DNA from: Sporothrix humicola
Lineage: Eukaryota; Ascomycota; Sordariomycetes; Ophiostomatales; Ophiostomataceae
Direction: 5' to 3'
Assembly (NCBI GenBank): GCA_021396245.1
Contig: WNYE01000086.1
Coordinates: 119,155-183,154, forward strand
DNA length: 64,000 nt
The position numbers and the translations under genes were made by a program. Positions within the stretch are counted from its first letter, which is position 1. Each line of letters begins with the position of its first letter. The notes beneath the pieces are model-generated. The model did no database searches, had not been told where the DNA came from, and saw only the letters and a program-made list of their open reading frames with translations. Shown here one piece after another: positions 20,763 through 31,810 of the stretch.

Positions 20763-23700
20763 CTACGTCGGCGTCGGCGCCGCCGGGGGAGCCGCCTGCA
20801 CCGGCGCATCGTTCAGGTAGTTGTACGGCATCGGGTGCGTGTCGTAGTACTTGTCGTACGTCAGCAGCGCAAACCCGGGGTCCTGCGGCGCAATCGCCTG
20901 CGGCCAGCACGGATTGAGCGCCAGGCCGTCGTTGGGCGCGGCCGCCTGGCCCCAGGCGGTAATGGTAAACTCGGGCCGCTGACTGACGGTGATGGCGGCC
21001 TCGGTCTGCACGAGGTTCGAGTCGTGGATCACGTTGGTCCGGTGCGACCGCGCCACGCGGTCCTGGAACTCGCGGTCCGACAGCTCCTTGACGGGGCCGT
21101 TGAAACAGGCGCCGCGCCACATCTGGCCGGCCCGCTGGTTCTGTTTGCCCGGGATGAAGCGCACGAGCTGGCCGTTGCGGTTGTGGCCGCTGTTGACAAA
21201 CGCCGGGTCGACGTCGTTTAACAAATACGCAGGGGGGTACTCGTCACGGTCGCACTTGGGCCAGGTGCGGTGCTGCGGGTCGAGCCAACCCTTGCCCTTG
21301 TGCTGGTTGCTCCAGACGCGCGTGGCCTCGGCGTCCTGGCGGTGCTTTGTGCTGGCGGCTTCCTGGGGGCAAGTGAGGGTCGCATACTGCGGGTTCTCGC
21401 GGATGACTGACGAGTAATGGTAGCAGGCCTGCGTCCAGGCGGCCTCGCACTTCTTCTTGACCTGGCTGGCGGTGGCGGCCGGTGCATAGACCAGCGACGT
21501 GACAATCATCTCCTGCGTCTTGACGACATTGTTGACGCAGGAGAGCTTGCGCAGTGTGTTCTTGCCGGCACCCAGCCGCTGTGTCTCTTTGCCCTTGGGG
21601 ATCTTGCACTTCTTGGGCCGAGGCTTGCAGGCCGCAGCTGCGCCGTCGACGGCGTCAATGTTGTAGTCAATGTCGTCGACATAGTACTCGCTGTCATAGT
21701 TTTCGTACTCGCCATACGCGTCGGCCGTCAAAACACCGGCCTCGGCGCGCGGCCAGACCGTTTCGATAGCACCATCGGGCCGTGTTGTCGTCTTGGGGAC
21801 AGAGTGGATGCCGCCGTGCTCTTTGCCCATGCCACGGCGGACCTTCTTGGGCGGGTTCGCGCAGTCGGTGGGCTTGTCGGTCGGTTTTCCCGTGGGCTTG
21901 TCTGTTGGCTTGCCTGTCGGTTTGTCCGTCGGCTTATCGGTGGGCTTGCCCGTGGGCTTGGGCTCATTGGATGTCGGGCGCGGCTTGGACTGGTCCTTGG
22001 GGTTTCCGTCGTCGCCACGACGGCCGCCGCCCTTGGGGAGATTCTTTGGCGCCTTGAAGCCCGTGACAGCATCGGTCACATCGCTGAGAATGCCAAACGC
22101 CTTTTTTATGTCGTCGGGCACGAGATCGGTGTTGCCGCAGGGGCTCAGCCACCAGTCGAAAGCACCCTGAGGGTCTTGGTCCTTGGGATACACATAGTTG
22201 ACAATCTGCGCAGCAGTCGTCACGGCATCTACAGATGTGAGTACATGCTGTGGAGCAAGGTGAATTGGGGCAACTTACTCAAACCGGCCGACAACTCGCC
22301 GCCAGTAAAGATGGCGGAACCGATATCCACAACAAGCTTGAGCGTGGACATGAGCAAGTAACAGCCAATCTATAACGTCAGAGGGTTTTATGGAAAATTC
22401 AGTGGAAACGGTAGGGTCTCACCTCGGCAATCATGGGCAATGCTTCAATGACAGTGTCGGCAATCTCGTTGACCAGGTAGTTGTCGCAGCTGCATGTGCC
22501 CCCAGCCACACGGCACGGCAGACCCGAGACCGTCTGCCACGGGATCGGCTCGTTGAGCGGCCAGAAGCCGACACAGCCGTAGTTGCTTGTCTTGCCCGCG
22601 GCAGCAGCGGCATCCAGCTGCGGCTTGCAGTAAATCTTGCAGGGCGCGACACTGTCGTCGTGGTTGCCGTTCTCATAAATTAAGCATCTGTTGGCATTGG
22701 CGGCGCGCGGGTCGTCGGGTGGAGGGCTGTTGCTCGGGGGGTTGGTATCCGTATCGTCGTCGACCATGGTCTCAAGAGGCTTGGTGCACACGTCTTCCGG
22801 ACAATAGCCGTACGTGCAGGCAAACTTGCACATCTTGTTGATGTCGATGCCCTGCTCGTTCCAGGCGATAATGTCATTGTTGGCGGAGGCATCCTTGACC
22901 GCCGGCAGGGCATCCAAGATGCCGCGCTCCGTACAGTAGCACAGCGACTCGGGACAGAAGCCCAAGTCACAAGTGAACTCACACAAGTCGCCCGTGTCGA
23001 CTGTCAAGTCATCACCAGCAATGCAGCCCTCGTCACCAGCCTTACCACGGTCCGACGACGCATCGTCCATGTCGTCCGACGTGAATGACTGCAGGTCGAC
23101 TGCCCAGTTGACGGTTCCGGCAAAGTTGAGGCCCTTCCACGAGCCACGACGGCGGTCCTGGGTCGTAGGCGTCATGTAGGCAACATAGTCACCATTGTAC
23201 AAAATGACATCAGTATCCGAGGTGCCATCGTACATGGACTGGGCGCCCTGGCGGATAAGCTCGTTGATCTCGGCATTGGAGATGTAGCCGGCAGTCTGGG
23301 TGCATCGGCCGGGTGTGGCATCCGACTTATCACGGGCGCCGGTAAACTCGCACAGTGGGCCCCAGCAGCCATTCTGGGCCATGTGGAAAGAACGGCCATA
23401 GCTGGCTTCGCCGACAACGACCTTGTTGTTTGCAACGCCTGCCTTGGTGACTAGAACTAGTTAGATAGAAACAATCAATAATTAAGGGATGATTGACTTA
23501 CTGATGGAAAGTGAGTTCTTGGTTTCGGTCAAGTTGACTAGTTTGTTAGTTTGATTTTTGTGCCCCTGGATTTCTTTGTTGACATTCACCACCAATTTTC
23601 AGGGGCTACTGTGAACTTACCATGACTGCGAATGCACTTGCCCGAGGGACAAGAATCAAACGAGTTTGGATTGCCATAGTCCCACTGGCCGTGCAAATCA

Positions 23701-25832
23701 TACGTCATGTAGACAATGTAGTCGACGGCACTGCCGATGCGGTCAATCGGGAACGGCTTAAGGTACCAAAACGAGGCCGGCGCCGCAATCGACAGCGACT
23801 TGTCCTTGCCCAGCTTCTGCTTCATGGTGATCAAGAACTTGAGGTAGCCCAGGCCGTCGCCCTTTTGACCAATAGGCTGACCTCCGGCAAAAATGTCGGG
23901 CGCCGCTGGGTACTCCCAGTCAAAGTCGACACCGTCCAGCCCTTCGTCCTGCACAAACTTGAGCACATTGGCCACAAACTTGTCGCGGTTCTCCAGGATG
24001 GCCTTGCGCATAATCTCAAAGGTGGCCGCGTCCGTCGAGAACGACCAGCCGCCAAACGACACAATCTTCTTGACGTCAGGCAGCGCCTTGAAGTCGGCCC
24101 ACTGTTTGTTGGTGTCGTTGATCGTCGGCTTGAGCGTGTTGGGGTCAATGGCCGCGAACGCCCAGTGGATGTGCGTGTAGACGCCGCCGACATTGGCGTT
24201 CTTGGCCTTGAGCTTGAGACACTTGCGGTCCATGCCGAACGCCTCGTAGTAGCCAACACGCATCGGCGTATCCGGCGGGCCCGAGTTTTGCTTAATGTCG
24301 CGGTCGCAGTTGGAGATGCAGGTGTTTTGGAAATTCTTGTCCTTGGCACCCGGGCCGCCGCCGCCCTTGGGTTTGTGAATATCGCAGTGCTGCGGGAAGA
24401 CGCCACAGAAGCCCCAGTTACTGCAGCAGGCATTGAGCGGGCACGGGTTGAGGTCGGCCATGGACTCGGAGGCATTTTTCGGGAGAGTAGTACCGGGCAG
24501 GGTCGGACCGCACTCAACGCCCTGCTGTGGTGGTGGCAGCGGTGGGCGGCCGTCACTCAGGCACATGTTGTTGCCAAACATCATGCCGGCGCAGTCGGTC
24601 CAGGCCCATGTCTTGTTGGCGTTCCATTTCTCAATGTCGGTCACCTTGATGCCGTACTGCGTGGCCAGCTTGGAGCAAGTGTCTGTCTTTTGGATGACGT
24701 ACGAAGCGCAGGTGCCGTCCGAGTTTTTGGTTGGAGGTGTAGCCGCATCAGCAGCGCGGCCACGGAGGAAACGAGAGGCAAGCTGGCGGCGGCCCACGGC
24801 CAATGTACCGTTTGTGCTTCCAGCAATAGGGCCGAGGTCAAGCACACGTGCTTCGACAGGGGACGCATCTGTCTGCAGGTTGCTTCCCAGAGACGAGACG
24901 CAAGCTCCCTTGGCCCAAGATGCAACGCCCTGCTGCACAATGGACAGATCACCGGTGGCATCCATGGCAATGCCCAGAATGTTCTCAGCCGTGCGGTTGC
25001 TGCTTCCGCTGCCTCCACAAAGCTGAGCGGTAAGGGGCTGTGAAGCTGTCCCGGCCGATTGCAGACGGCCTGACAGTGACTTGAGCACGGCATCTGCTGT
25101 TGCAGACTTGCCAAGGCTGGATCCCATGTACATGCCCACAGTCGTCTGCCGATGACGAGCAAAAACGATTGTCTCGTCGCAGTTGTCCGGTGCATCAAAG
25201 TACGACCGAAGACCCCCGAGCATTGCCGAAACGTCGCTTCCATCACCGCTGCTCCGGGAAGCACCCGTGGCCACCACAAGCTTCTGCAGAGCTGTGGTGT
25301 TGCCATTGGATGACGAAGAAGAATCAGCGTGGGCAGCACATGACGCTGCCCGGTTCAACTGCCCCTTGTTCAGGACATTGGTGGTCTTTGGATTCTCGAT
25401 AGGTGGTGGGGTAGCTGTCAGGTTGGCTGCCGATGTGGGAGAAAGAGAGCAAGCATAGATTGGCACGCCTGCTCCAGACGACGAGTCCGGAACCAATGGC
25501 TGCTCAACAGAAAACTGTAGTAGCAAAGGCTCGTCACAGCGTTGGATTTGTTCAGGCGTCCAGTAGCGGACCCAGCTGTGGACATTGGCATAGTCGCTGC
25601 AGGGAAGGGGACATGCGTGGAAATCGGGCAGGTAGGTGAAGCCTTCGTTGAGTGGTGGCGCATCAAGACCATCGAGGAGATGGTCGAGCGAGGCCAGAGA
25701 CGTGTCGGCCGCGTTCTCTGCGGCAGCTTCTCCACGAGCTTGACTTATGAGAGACGACAAGACAAAAAGTCCAAGAATGGAAGTTGCCCCTGGGAAAAGG
25801 GGCTTTGTGGAGTCGCGATTGGTCGGCCGCAT
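20763..25832 (-). CDS. Secreted GH18 class V chitinase, subgroup C, with LysM and hevein-type modules
   Basis: Five exons (23621-25832, 23502-23537, 22423-23450, 22279-22369, 20763-22228) with GTAAGT or GTGAGA donors join in phase to 1610 residues. The start is the ATG at 25832; the frame opens 5 codons earlier only through a TTG. Order: signal peptide (about 1-34, GLFVLSSLISQARG), a Ser/Thr-rich region, one LysM (about 372-418), a hevein-like chitin-binding module (about 462-487, CCSNWGFCG), and GH18 from about 523 with SFGGWSF and the complete catalytic motif DGVDFDWEYP (D633, D636, D638, E640). The exon 3 start KVVVGEASYGRSF belongs to the GH18 C-terminal part. Then come two Cys-rich modules, a KPTD/KPTG repeat (about 1212-1245) and a long C-terminal region. 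It should bind and hydrolyse chitin outside the cell. This architecture is that of subgroup C chitinases related to the yeast killer-toxin chitinase subunit; wall remodelling or attack on other fungi is inference. Confidence 0.9.
21864..21960 (-). repeat. Coding repeat: KPTD/KPTG units in the chitinase
   Basis: About eight tandem four-residue units (KPTD or KPTG) make a Lys/Pro/Thr linker. The DNA shows GGCAAGCCCACC-like units with synonymous changes. Confidence 0.85.
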
Positions 25833-27151
25833 CGTGAAGATATTCAAAAGGCAGGAGCGATGCTGGATGCAGGATGCGATATCATCGTACCTTCTCTCCG
25901 GGGCATCTACATCTACAGCAGGAGATACTTCATTTTATATCTTTCCTTTTTACTCACTTCTTCTCTTCTTCTCATCATCGCCATCTTCTTCCGTCCTGCC
26001 TGGCCTCACTTTGCATCGCCAGCTTCATCACGCCTACCGCTCGACAACTCTACAGCGCGCAGTGCATGCAACAAGACACAATCCTTCCGGAATATAAAGT
26101 GAGTGCATCTGCCCATACTGACCATCTTCATGTTCTATTTTTTTTCTTCGCATTTTCCACATGCTTCATATCGCGATATTGGATGAAAAGTGCGTCCTTG
26201 ATCCTTCGCGTTGTTAGTCGTGGCGATGCAGCCCTTTTTACAGTATTGAGGCTGCACTGTATCGAGCCGTTATTGAAGACAACATACAGAGCCCACATCG
26301 AGAATATATGAGAAAATTAGTCAAGTGCGAGACGCAAGATGCGAGCAATATTCAAGGCAGCCTTTCTTCACCAAGTCTCTCCCCGTCCAGCCCGATCTGA
26401 GATTGCGCGGCCGGCGAGGCGGCCGGGGTCCGATATTGAGCGATGCAGCTGGCATAGAATCGAGAATCCTTCCAGACGGCAGACGGTAGACGGCAGACAG
26501 ATGGCAGGCAGCTCGACGACACGCGCAAATGAAAGGCAGACTGGCTGTGTCGACCAGGGCCCTATTGCGGCACGCGTGCGGCGCAGTCTTTCTGCGTGCA
26601 CTTCTTTTTCTCCCCATCTCTCCATCTCTCAATTCTACCCTTCTTTCCTTTGCATCTCCCGGCTAATCGGTCTGTTTTCCCCATTCGCAGCTGCACATCA
26701 TTTAAAGCAATTGTCGTCCTTGTCGTTCCTGGATGTTTGCATTTCTATCAAATCCTTCATGATTGTCCCACCTCCCGTCAAAGTGCACGTCTGGCAACAC
26801 AAAAACGGCAACTAGAGCGTGCTTTCACTGCCCCTCTCAAACCACTCCGTCGTGCCGTGGCATTTGCTTGGCATCGACCTTGCTCCCCTTTTTGTCCCCG
26901 TTTAACCTCTCTTTCTTCATTGTAACGATCAGAATTTCACCTGCTTTCTTTGATTTTGATTTTCTCAACTCTTCTTGTCATACGTTGCAGTCGTTGAATT
27001 GACAGTTTTCTATTCTCATCGACTAATTGACGCCTCACATCTGCATCTACATTTGATCTACACTTGCATACGCTCCATCTAACTCTGCACATCTCCCCAC
27101 ATTTCCATCTCCATCCCCATCCCCAGGCAGACATCCAGCCCACCTGCTACT
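25833..27151. other. Divergent intergenic region, 1.3 kb
   Basis: It lies between the chitinase start (-) and the start of a conserved hypothetical gene (+). The plus strand is C/T-rich at 25930-26060 and 26590-27130. A 5' UTR intron upstream of 27152 is conceivable (GTAACG near 26922, GCAG near 26992) but unproven. No gene is seen. Confidence 0.45.
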
Positions 27152-28012
27152 ATGCCTGACCTCGGCGACATTTCATACTTGCAGGACGAGTGCGTCCAGG
27201 CCGTCCGCGACTACTACAAGTTTCTGACGCAGATGTACCTGGATGAGTCGGACGTCGCCTACCCGCCCGACGACGAGGACGGCTGGCCGTCCATCACCTC
27301 TGAAACGCTGGGCGAGCTCGAAAAGGACGACGCCGTCCTCGACCTCTTGCGGCACCTGCCCTATGTCCAGCAGCGCGAGACGGTCGGCGGGTCCGACACG
27401 GTCAAGACGGCGCCCTTTACCACGTTTGTCGACTGGGCCACCGCCGCCACCGACTTGGCTAATGGCCAAGACGATGCCGAGTCTCTAAAGTTGCGGACAG
27501 AAGGTGCTACTCTCTCCGACATTCTTCCGTCACACGTTGTCGGCCTCACTGGCGGACCTCGCGACAGCGATGTCTTTCTGCTGGACACGGATCTGGGCAT
27601 CATTCTGTGGTACGAGTGCCCCGGCGAGATCACAAAGGCCAGCCGCCGCTCCCAGCTGCTGCCGGCCTCGGTTCGCCCCGTCTCCGACGACCCCTACGAC
27701 TACGAGGACGACGAGGAGCAGGCCGAGTGGCGCGGCGACAGCAAGGCTTGGTCGATCCCGCACTTTTTCGCCATGCTCACCGACCACTTCAAGACACTGG
27801 AGTTTGTACCCCTCACAAAGACCATGGTCTGGGTGACGTTTCCCTACTTCAAGGCCAAGGACCGCGACGCCGTCGTCAACGGCGTGCGCAGCATCTACCG
27901 GAAACACCACTGGCCGGACCTGGCACAGTACAACAAGGCGGCGTGCCAGGCCGAGATCAAGGAGTACCTGGCCGCCAACTTCCCGGACCTGCAGGATGAG
28001 TTTGAGGATTAG
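27152..28012 (+). CDS. Conserved fungal hypothetical protein, acidic, soluble
   Basis: A single exon of 286 residues begins MPDLGDISYLQDECVQAVRDYYKF. It is rich in Asp, Glu and aromatic residues, has no signal peptide or membrane helix, and contains DSDVFLLDTDLGIILWYECPG, an acidic segment (YDYEDDEEQAEW), then WSIPHFFAMLTDHFKTLEFVP, and ends QDEFED. The pattern of a central 'V(F/V)LLDT..G.I' strand next to a FF..L...F..L helix recalls fungal proteins with a SMI1/KNR4-like fold, but I cannot establish this by eye. Codon use is that of a real gene. It is divergent from the chitinase gene and followed on the same strand by a GPI-anchored protein gene. No function is assigned. Confidence 0.75.
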   Translation: MPDLGDISYLQDECVQAVRDYYKFLTQMYLDESDVAYPPDDEDGWPSITSETLGELEKDDAVLDLLRHLPYVQQRETVGGSDTVKTAPFTTFVDWATAATDLANGQDDAESLKLRTEGATLSDILPSHVVGLTGGPRDSDVFLLDTDLGIILWYECPGEITKASRRSQLLPASVRPVSDDPYDYEDDEEQAEWRGDSKAWSIPHFFAMLTDHFKTLEFVPLTKTMVWVTFPYFKAKDRDAVVNGVRSIYRKHHWPDLAQYNKAACQAEIKEYLAANFPDLQDEFED

Positions 28013-29145
28013 ATGGAGAGTTTACGGTTATGATACAATGTGAGACTAGATAAAAATAAACTACTACAGATTGTTTGGTTTTGTTTTGTTCCCGGTTTTA
28101 TTTGCAGCAATCTTTGTCCCTTATCCACTTCTTTTCCTTTCTTTTTGTTTACTATTTTTTTTTTTTAAAAAAAAAATAAACGAATAAAAAAATACGGAAT
28201 AAAATAAGAAATACCTGCCACAAAATGCAGGATAATAAAACGGAGATGCACACAAACTAAACCCATTTCATCGAGCAAAGACAACTTCCACCATCATGAG
28301 CCTCTTGGCTTACGCACTCACCTCATTGAACAGCACTTTAAGAAACACCGCGGAAGAGCCGCAGTTTCCCGTCCCTCTCCATACCTAAAAGAGTATGCAA
28401 TATCGACGGCATGAACCCGGAATTGGATTTAAGCATTTCTGTAGATTTCTGTAAACAGGCTGATGAGCCATCCACGTGATGGATACCGCAGCACCGGGAG
28501 AGATACTTTCGTAGGAGGACCCAAAATATCAGTATATTGATTTTCCCAGCACAGCCTACGTCCCTTTATTTTGATTTATTAAAAGATCGTCTTTCCCTTT
28601 TCCTGTCTCTCTAGACGCGTCTGCGTCTGCGCCTCGAGCGGCACGTCTTGTCACAGTCTCGTTGTTCCTTGACCAAGAAGGATTGGGACTCTGAAAGTAT
28701 GTCAGAGTGCGACGGTGAGAAGAAGAGTCAGGCACCAAGCGCTGCTTCTTATATATTGCGGCACAGCAGGAGTCTTGTACGCTGCCAGGGGCCGTCTTTC
28801 GTAGCAACGTCTTACGAATAAAAACAGAGGCAAAAACAGAAATAGAGAGGCAAGGCACGACGGGACGTGAAACGGCAACTTCTGCCGCCTTCTTGCCCCG
28901 TCTTCTCGTCTTCGTCGTCGTCGTCGTCTGGGATTCCTTCCTTTTGTCCTTTGCATCGATGATCTACGTCTGTCTCTGCTGTTCTTTCTTTCCATTTTTG
29001 CTTCGTCTTTAATTCTTTATTTTCATCTTTTCTTTCCATCCATCCTGTTCCAGAAATTTCAACATACAAGCTGCAGCCTTCCTTCTATTTTGATTAATTT
29101 TTGATATTCTTTTTCTTTCCATCATCCTCCACTCCAAGCACGAGT
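28013..29145. other. Intergenic: hypothetical gene 3' region and GPI-protein promoter
   Basis: AT-rich just after the stop, with AATAAA-like motifs near 28050 and a T12A10 palindrome at 28155-28176. Toward 28900-29100 the plus strand is T/C-rich. No gene is seen. Confidence 0.45.
28155..28176. repeat. T12-A10 palindromic tract
   Basis: Twelve T followed directly by ten A. It lies about 140 bases after the stop of the gene ending at 28012 and may be part of its 3' end signal or simply a homopolymer pair. Confidence 0.7.
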
Positions 29146-30000
29146 ATGGCGAGAATCCACCGAATGGCAGCAAGCCTGCTGTCCATGGCAATGGCCGTTT
29201 CGGCCGCATCATCGGCATCCACCACTACACCAGCCACTTCTGCCCCCACTGATTCCGACACTGACAGCTCGACAACCGTCACCGACATCGCCGGCGTCCT
29301 GGCGACCCTCTTGCCCACCGCTCCGCCCACCACTACCGAGAATACGGCCGCCGACGCCACCCTGTCGGCCATTTGCCAGTCCACCCTCTTTGCCGCGTTT
29401 TTCCTGCACGCCGCCCCGTCCGACGACCTGGCGACGGCCCTCTCGTCGTACGGCGCGTCCATCACCAGCGAAGCCTGCGCCGTCACCCCGAGCGTTTTTG
29501 TCACAGATCCCGCCTCTACGCCTTCCCTGAAGCCCGACTGCTCGCCGGCCCCCTCGCTGTGGTGCGATTTCCCCAAGGTGGCGCCGTCCAGTGTGCTCTC
29601 AAAGTATACGTCGTACGGCCGTGCAGCCGCTTCGTTTTTGCCCGAAGGCCTTGCTCCCCTGCTGGACCTGGCGACCGAGTGCCCGCAAAACTGGTATGCG
29701 GCGGCGACCATGTTCCCGCAGGGCCCCGACGACCTGCACGACCTGGTGGTGCTGGGGGAATGTTTTGCGAGCGCGCGGGACGAGAACTCGGCGACGGCGA
29801 CAAAGACAGGAACGGCGACCACAGCCACGGCCACTGGCAGTGGCAAAGGAGACTCGACAGCCACAGGGAAAGGTTCTGCGACAGGCACGGGCACGGCGAC
29901 TGGCACGCCCAAGCCCAACGCGGGCGGCCGTATTTCTGGCGACTTGGTGCTGTACACGGCTGTTTCTGCCTCGATTGTGCTGTTCCTGGTTTTCATGTAA
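29146..30000 (+). CDS. Predicted secreted GPI-anchored cell-surface protein
   Basis: A single exon of 284 residues starts at 29146 (MARIHRMAASLLSMAMAVSA), a signal peptide cleaved around residue 20. The mature part begins with a Ser/Thr-rich stretch, then a domain of about 150 residues with six cysteines (in ICQS, SEAC, PDCS, LWCD, ATECP, GECF), which likely forms disulphides. A second Thr/Gly/Ala-rich stalk (ATGSGKGDSTATGKG and similar) leads to NAGGRISGDLVLYTAVSASIVLFLVFM at the very C-terminus (read as NAGGRISGD then LVLYTAVSASIVLFLVFM), a hydrophobic tail that fits GPI-anchor addition near the Asn/Gly/Gly site. The fold is not recognised. Role at the wall or plasma membrane is inferred from targeting signals only. 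Confidence 0.78.
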   Translation: MARIHRMAASLLSMAMAVSAASSASTTTPATSAPTDSDTDSSTTVTDIAGVLATLLPTAPPTTTENTAADATLSAICQSTLFAAFFLHAAPSDDLATALSSYGASITSEACAVTPSVFVTDPASTPSLKPDCSPAPSLWCDFPKVAPSSVLSKYTSYGRAAASFLPEGLAPLLDLATECPQNWYAAATMFPQGPDDLHDLVVLGECFASARDENSATATKTGTATTATATGSGKGDSTATGKGSATGTGTATGTPKPNAGGRISGDLVLYTAVSASIVLFLVFM

Positions 30001-30883
30001 TGTGGTGGGGATATGGGAAACTGGGCTGTAAAGGATGGTTAATATCGGAGATGTTATGGAAGCTTTACTTTTACTTTTACTTGTCAGTCACATTAATCAC
30101 AGAGCGCATATTCATTAAGTATTTTTGTTAAGAAGAATTTCATTCAGAAAAGAAGAGTAGGTCGAGACCATCCTTTGAAGGATGTCAATGTCTGCCTGAA
30201 AGAAGTTTTGAAAAGTATATACACGAAAGATAAAGTGATGAAAGGCAAAGGATTGAAAAAGAAACGGGGGACTCCCAGGCTTGGTGGGCTTAGGTTCAAC
30301 CCTGACATTTTTTCTTGCCGGATACCAATCAACAGAAGAAAGAATTGAAAGGAAAAAGAAAATCAGCGATAGTAAGAAAAAAGAAAAATCATCGTCTAAA
30401 ATATGCGAAAAACCGAGTTGCCCTGAGAAAATCCTGCCCATATTGTAAAAGATCCTTTCCGATATGCGCCCTTGTTTCTTTGTTCGCCCGTATGCGTTTT
30501 TCAATCTGAGGGAGGGCATCGCAAGCGATGGCCGCATCTTTTTTTTGTGTGTTTTTGTTTTCGCTTTTTTGTTGGTCGTGTCGTCAAAACGGATCTTTTT
30601 GGCCGTTGTTGAGAAGAAAGGGGTATAATTCCATGTGTATGATCTGATGCGAGCGCGTTGTATTGTTGTTCGTGGTGCAGACAGTTTGGGTAGCGAGCAG
30701 TGGTGGACACTCAAAACTTTCGCCCGGAAGTCGGTCCACGTCACTCGCCCCGTCCACACCACGACAGAAAAAAGAAAATGCAAAGAAAAAAAGAGAGCGA
30801 GATCAACTGCCCTCAAAAGTGGATTTCAAATACACACATGAAATGAAAGGGGAAAAGGGAATGAGAAAAAGAAGGCGAGGTCC
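30001..30883. other. Convergent intergenic region
   Basis: Between the ends of the GPI-protein gene (+) and the barrel-domain gene (-). AT-rich with A and T runs. A B-box-like decamer at about 30292 does not sit in a tRNA fold. No gene is seen. Confidence 0.45.
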
Positions 30884-31810
30884 TTAGTTGAACCACCAGG
30901 TGACCTCGGAGCGGCCGACGCCCAGGTCGCCAAAGATCTCCAGGAAGACCTTCTCGCTGACGTCAATGGCGCCGTAGGCGCAGCCCATGCACTTGTCCGA
31001 GATTGTGGCCGTGGCCGTGTTGCCGTTGGCCGAGATGGTAATGGTCTGGCCACACATGGGGTTGTCGTTGGACTGCGAGCCCATCTGCTCGACGTTCATG
31101 GCGACAATGTTTGAAGACTTGTCCTCGCCGGTCTGGTCAGTGCCGCAGGCGCCCATGCCGACAGTGTAGTAGGTCATGTCACCGGAGTAGGTGGTGCCGC
31201 TGGAGCCGCTGGAACCAGAAGTGTTGGAGTTCGTCGAGGGCGAAGCAGCAGCCGGGGTGGAGGCAGCAGCGACGGCCGGCTCGGCAGTCGAGGTGGTGGC
31301 AGGAGGCGTGTAGACGGGAGTCGACTCCTCAACAACAGGAGCAGGGGTCGACGTCGTGGCCGGCTCAGCAGGCGGGGTGCTGGTGGTGGGCGGGACGTAG
31401 ACCGACGAGGTCGTGGGGGTGACCTGGGACAGAGTCACGGTGGTGGTCGACGTCGAGTGCGTGGTGGTGGTGATGGTCGACGAGGTCGAGGACTCGGACG
31501 AGGCGCCCTCAAAGAACTGGCCGGGGACCTGCGTGGCGGTGGTCTCGGGGGTGGCACCAGGGGTGATCCAGGAGGTGGCCGTGACGTCAATGTACTCGGT
31601 CACGACGACGGTCTCCCAGTGCGTGGTGTACTCGGTCTTGATGTCGCGCTTCTCGACATTGTTGTTGGCCTCGGCGGCAACAGCGGTGTTGTTGGCCTCG
31701 GCGGCAACAGCGGCAGCGCGCTTCTCGTGGGCACGGATGTGTGCGTGGTGGTGAGGCTGGGCCAGAGCCAGCGAGGCAAGGCCGAGAGAGAGGACGGCAG
31801 CAGACTTCAT
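30884..31810 (-). CDS. Secreted double-psi-beta-barrel (expansin/barwin-like) protein
   Basis: A single exon of 308 residues begins MKSAAVLSLGLASLALA, a signal peptide. Two dibasic KR sites (K30-R31 and K54-R55) flank a short Ala/Asn segment that contains AVAAEANN twice, which fits a propeptide cut by Kex2. Next is TEYTTHWETVVVTEYIDVTAT, given here in parts TEYTTHWETVV and TEYIDVTAT, then a long Ser/Thr/Pro-rich linker. Residues about 206-308 are the barrel domain: GDMTYYTVGMGACG, NPMCGQTITI, and SDKCMGCAYGAIDVS with the C-x-x-C and Asp-Val-Ser typical of this family. Related fungal proteins include Asp f 7-like allergens and loosenin/plerotolysin-type expansin relatives; catalysis by the family is generally not hydrolytic. 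Likely a cell-wall or extracellular matrix protein. Confidence 0.85.
   Translation of the reverse strand: MKSAAVLSLGLASLALAQPHHHAHIRAHEKRAAAVAAEANNTAVAAEANNNVEKRDIKTEYTTHWETVVVTEYIDVTATSWITPGATPETTATQVPGQFFEGASSESSTSSTITTTTHSTSTTTVTLSQVTPTTSSVYVPPTTSTPPAEPATTSTPAPVVEESTPVYTPPATTSTAEPAVAAASTPAAASPSTNSNTSGSSGSSGTTYSGDMTYYTVGMGACGTDQTGEDKSSNIVAMNVEQMGSQSNDNPMCGQTITISANGNTATATISDKCMGCAYGAIDVSEKVFLEIFGDLGVGRSEVTWWFN

Noticed and set aside
30285..30310. B-box-like GGTTCAACCC that might mark a tRNA gene
   Set aside because: The bases on either side cannot pair as a T-stem, and there is no A box or acceptor stem at suitable distance.
20763..31810. Secondary-metabolite or effector gene cluster
   Set aside because: No polyketide synthase, NRPS, P450, transporter or cluster regulator is present; the secreted proteins are separate wall-type genes.
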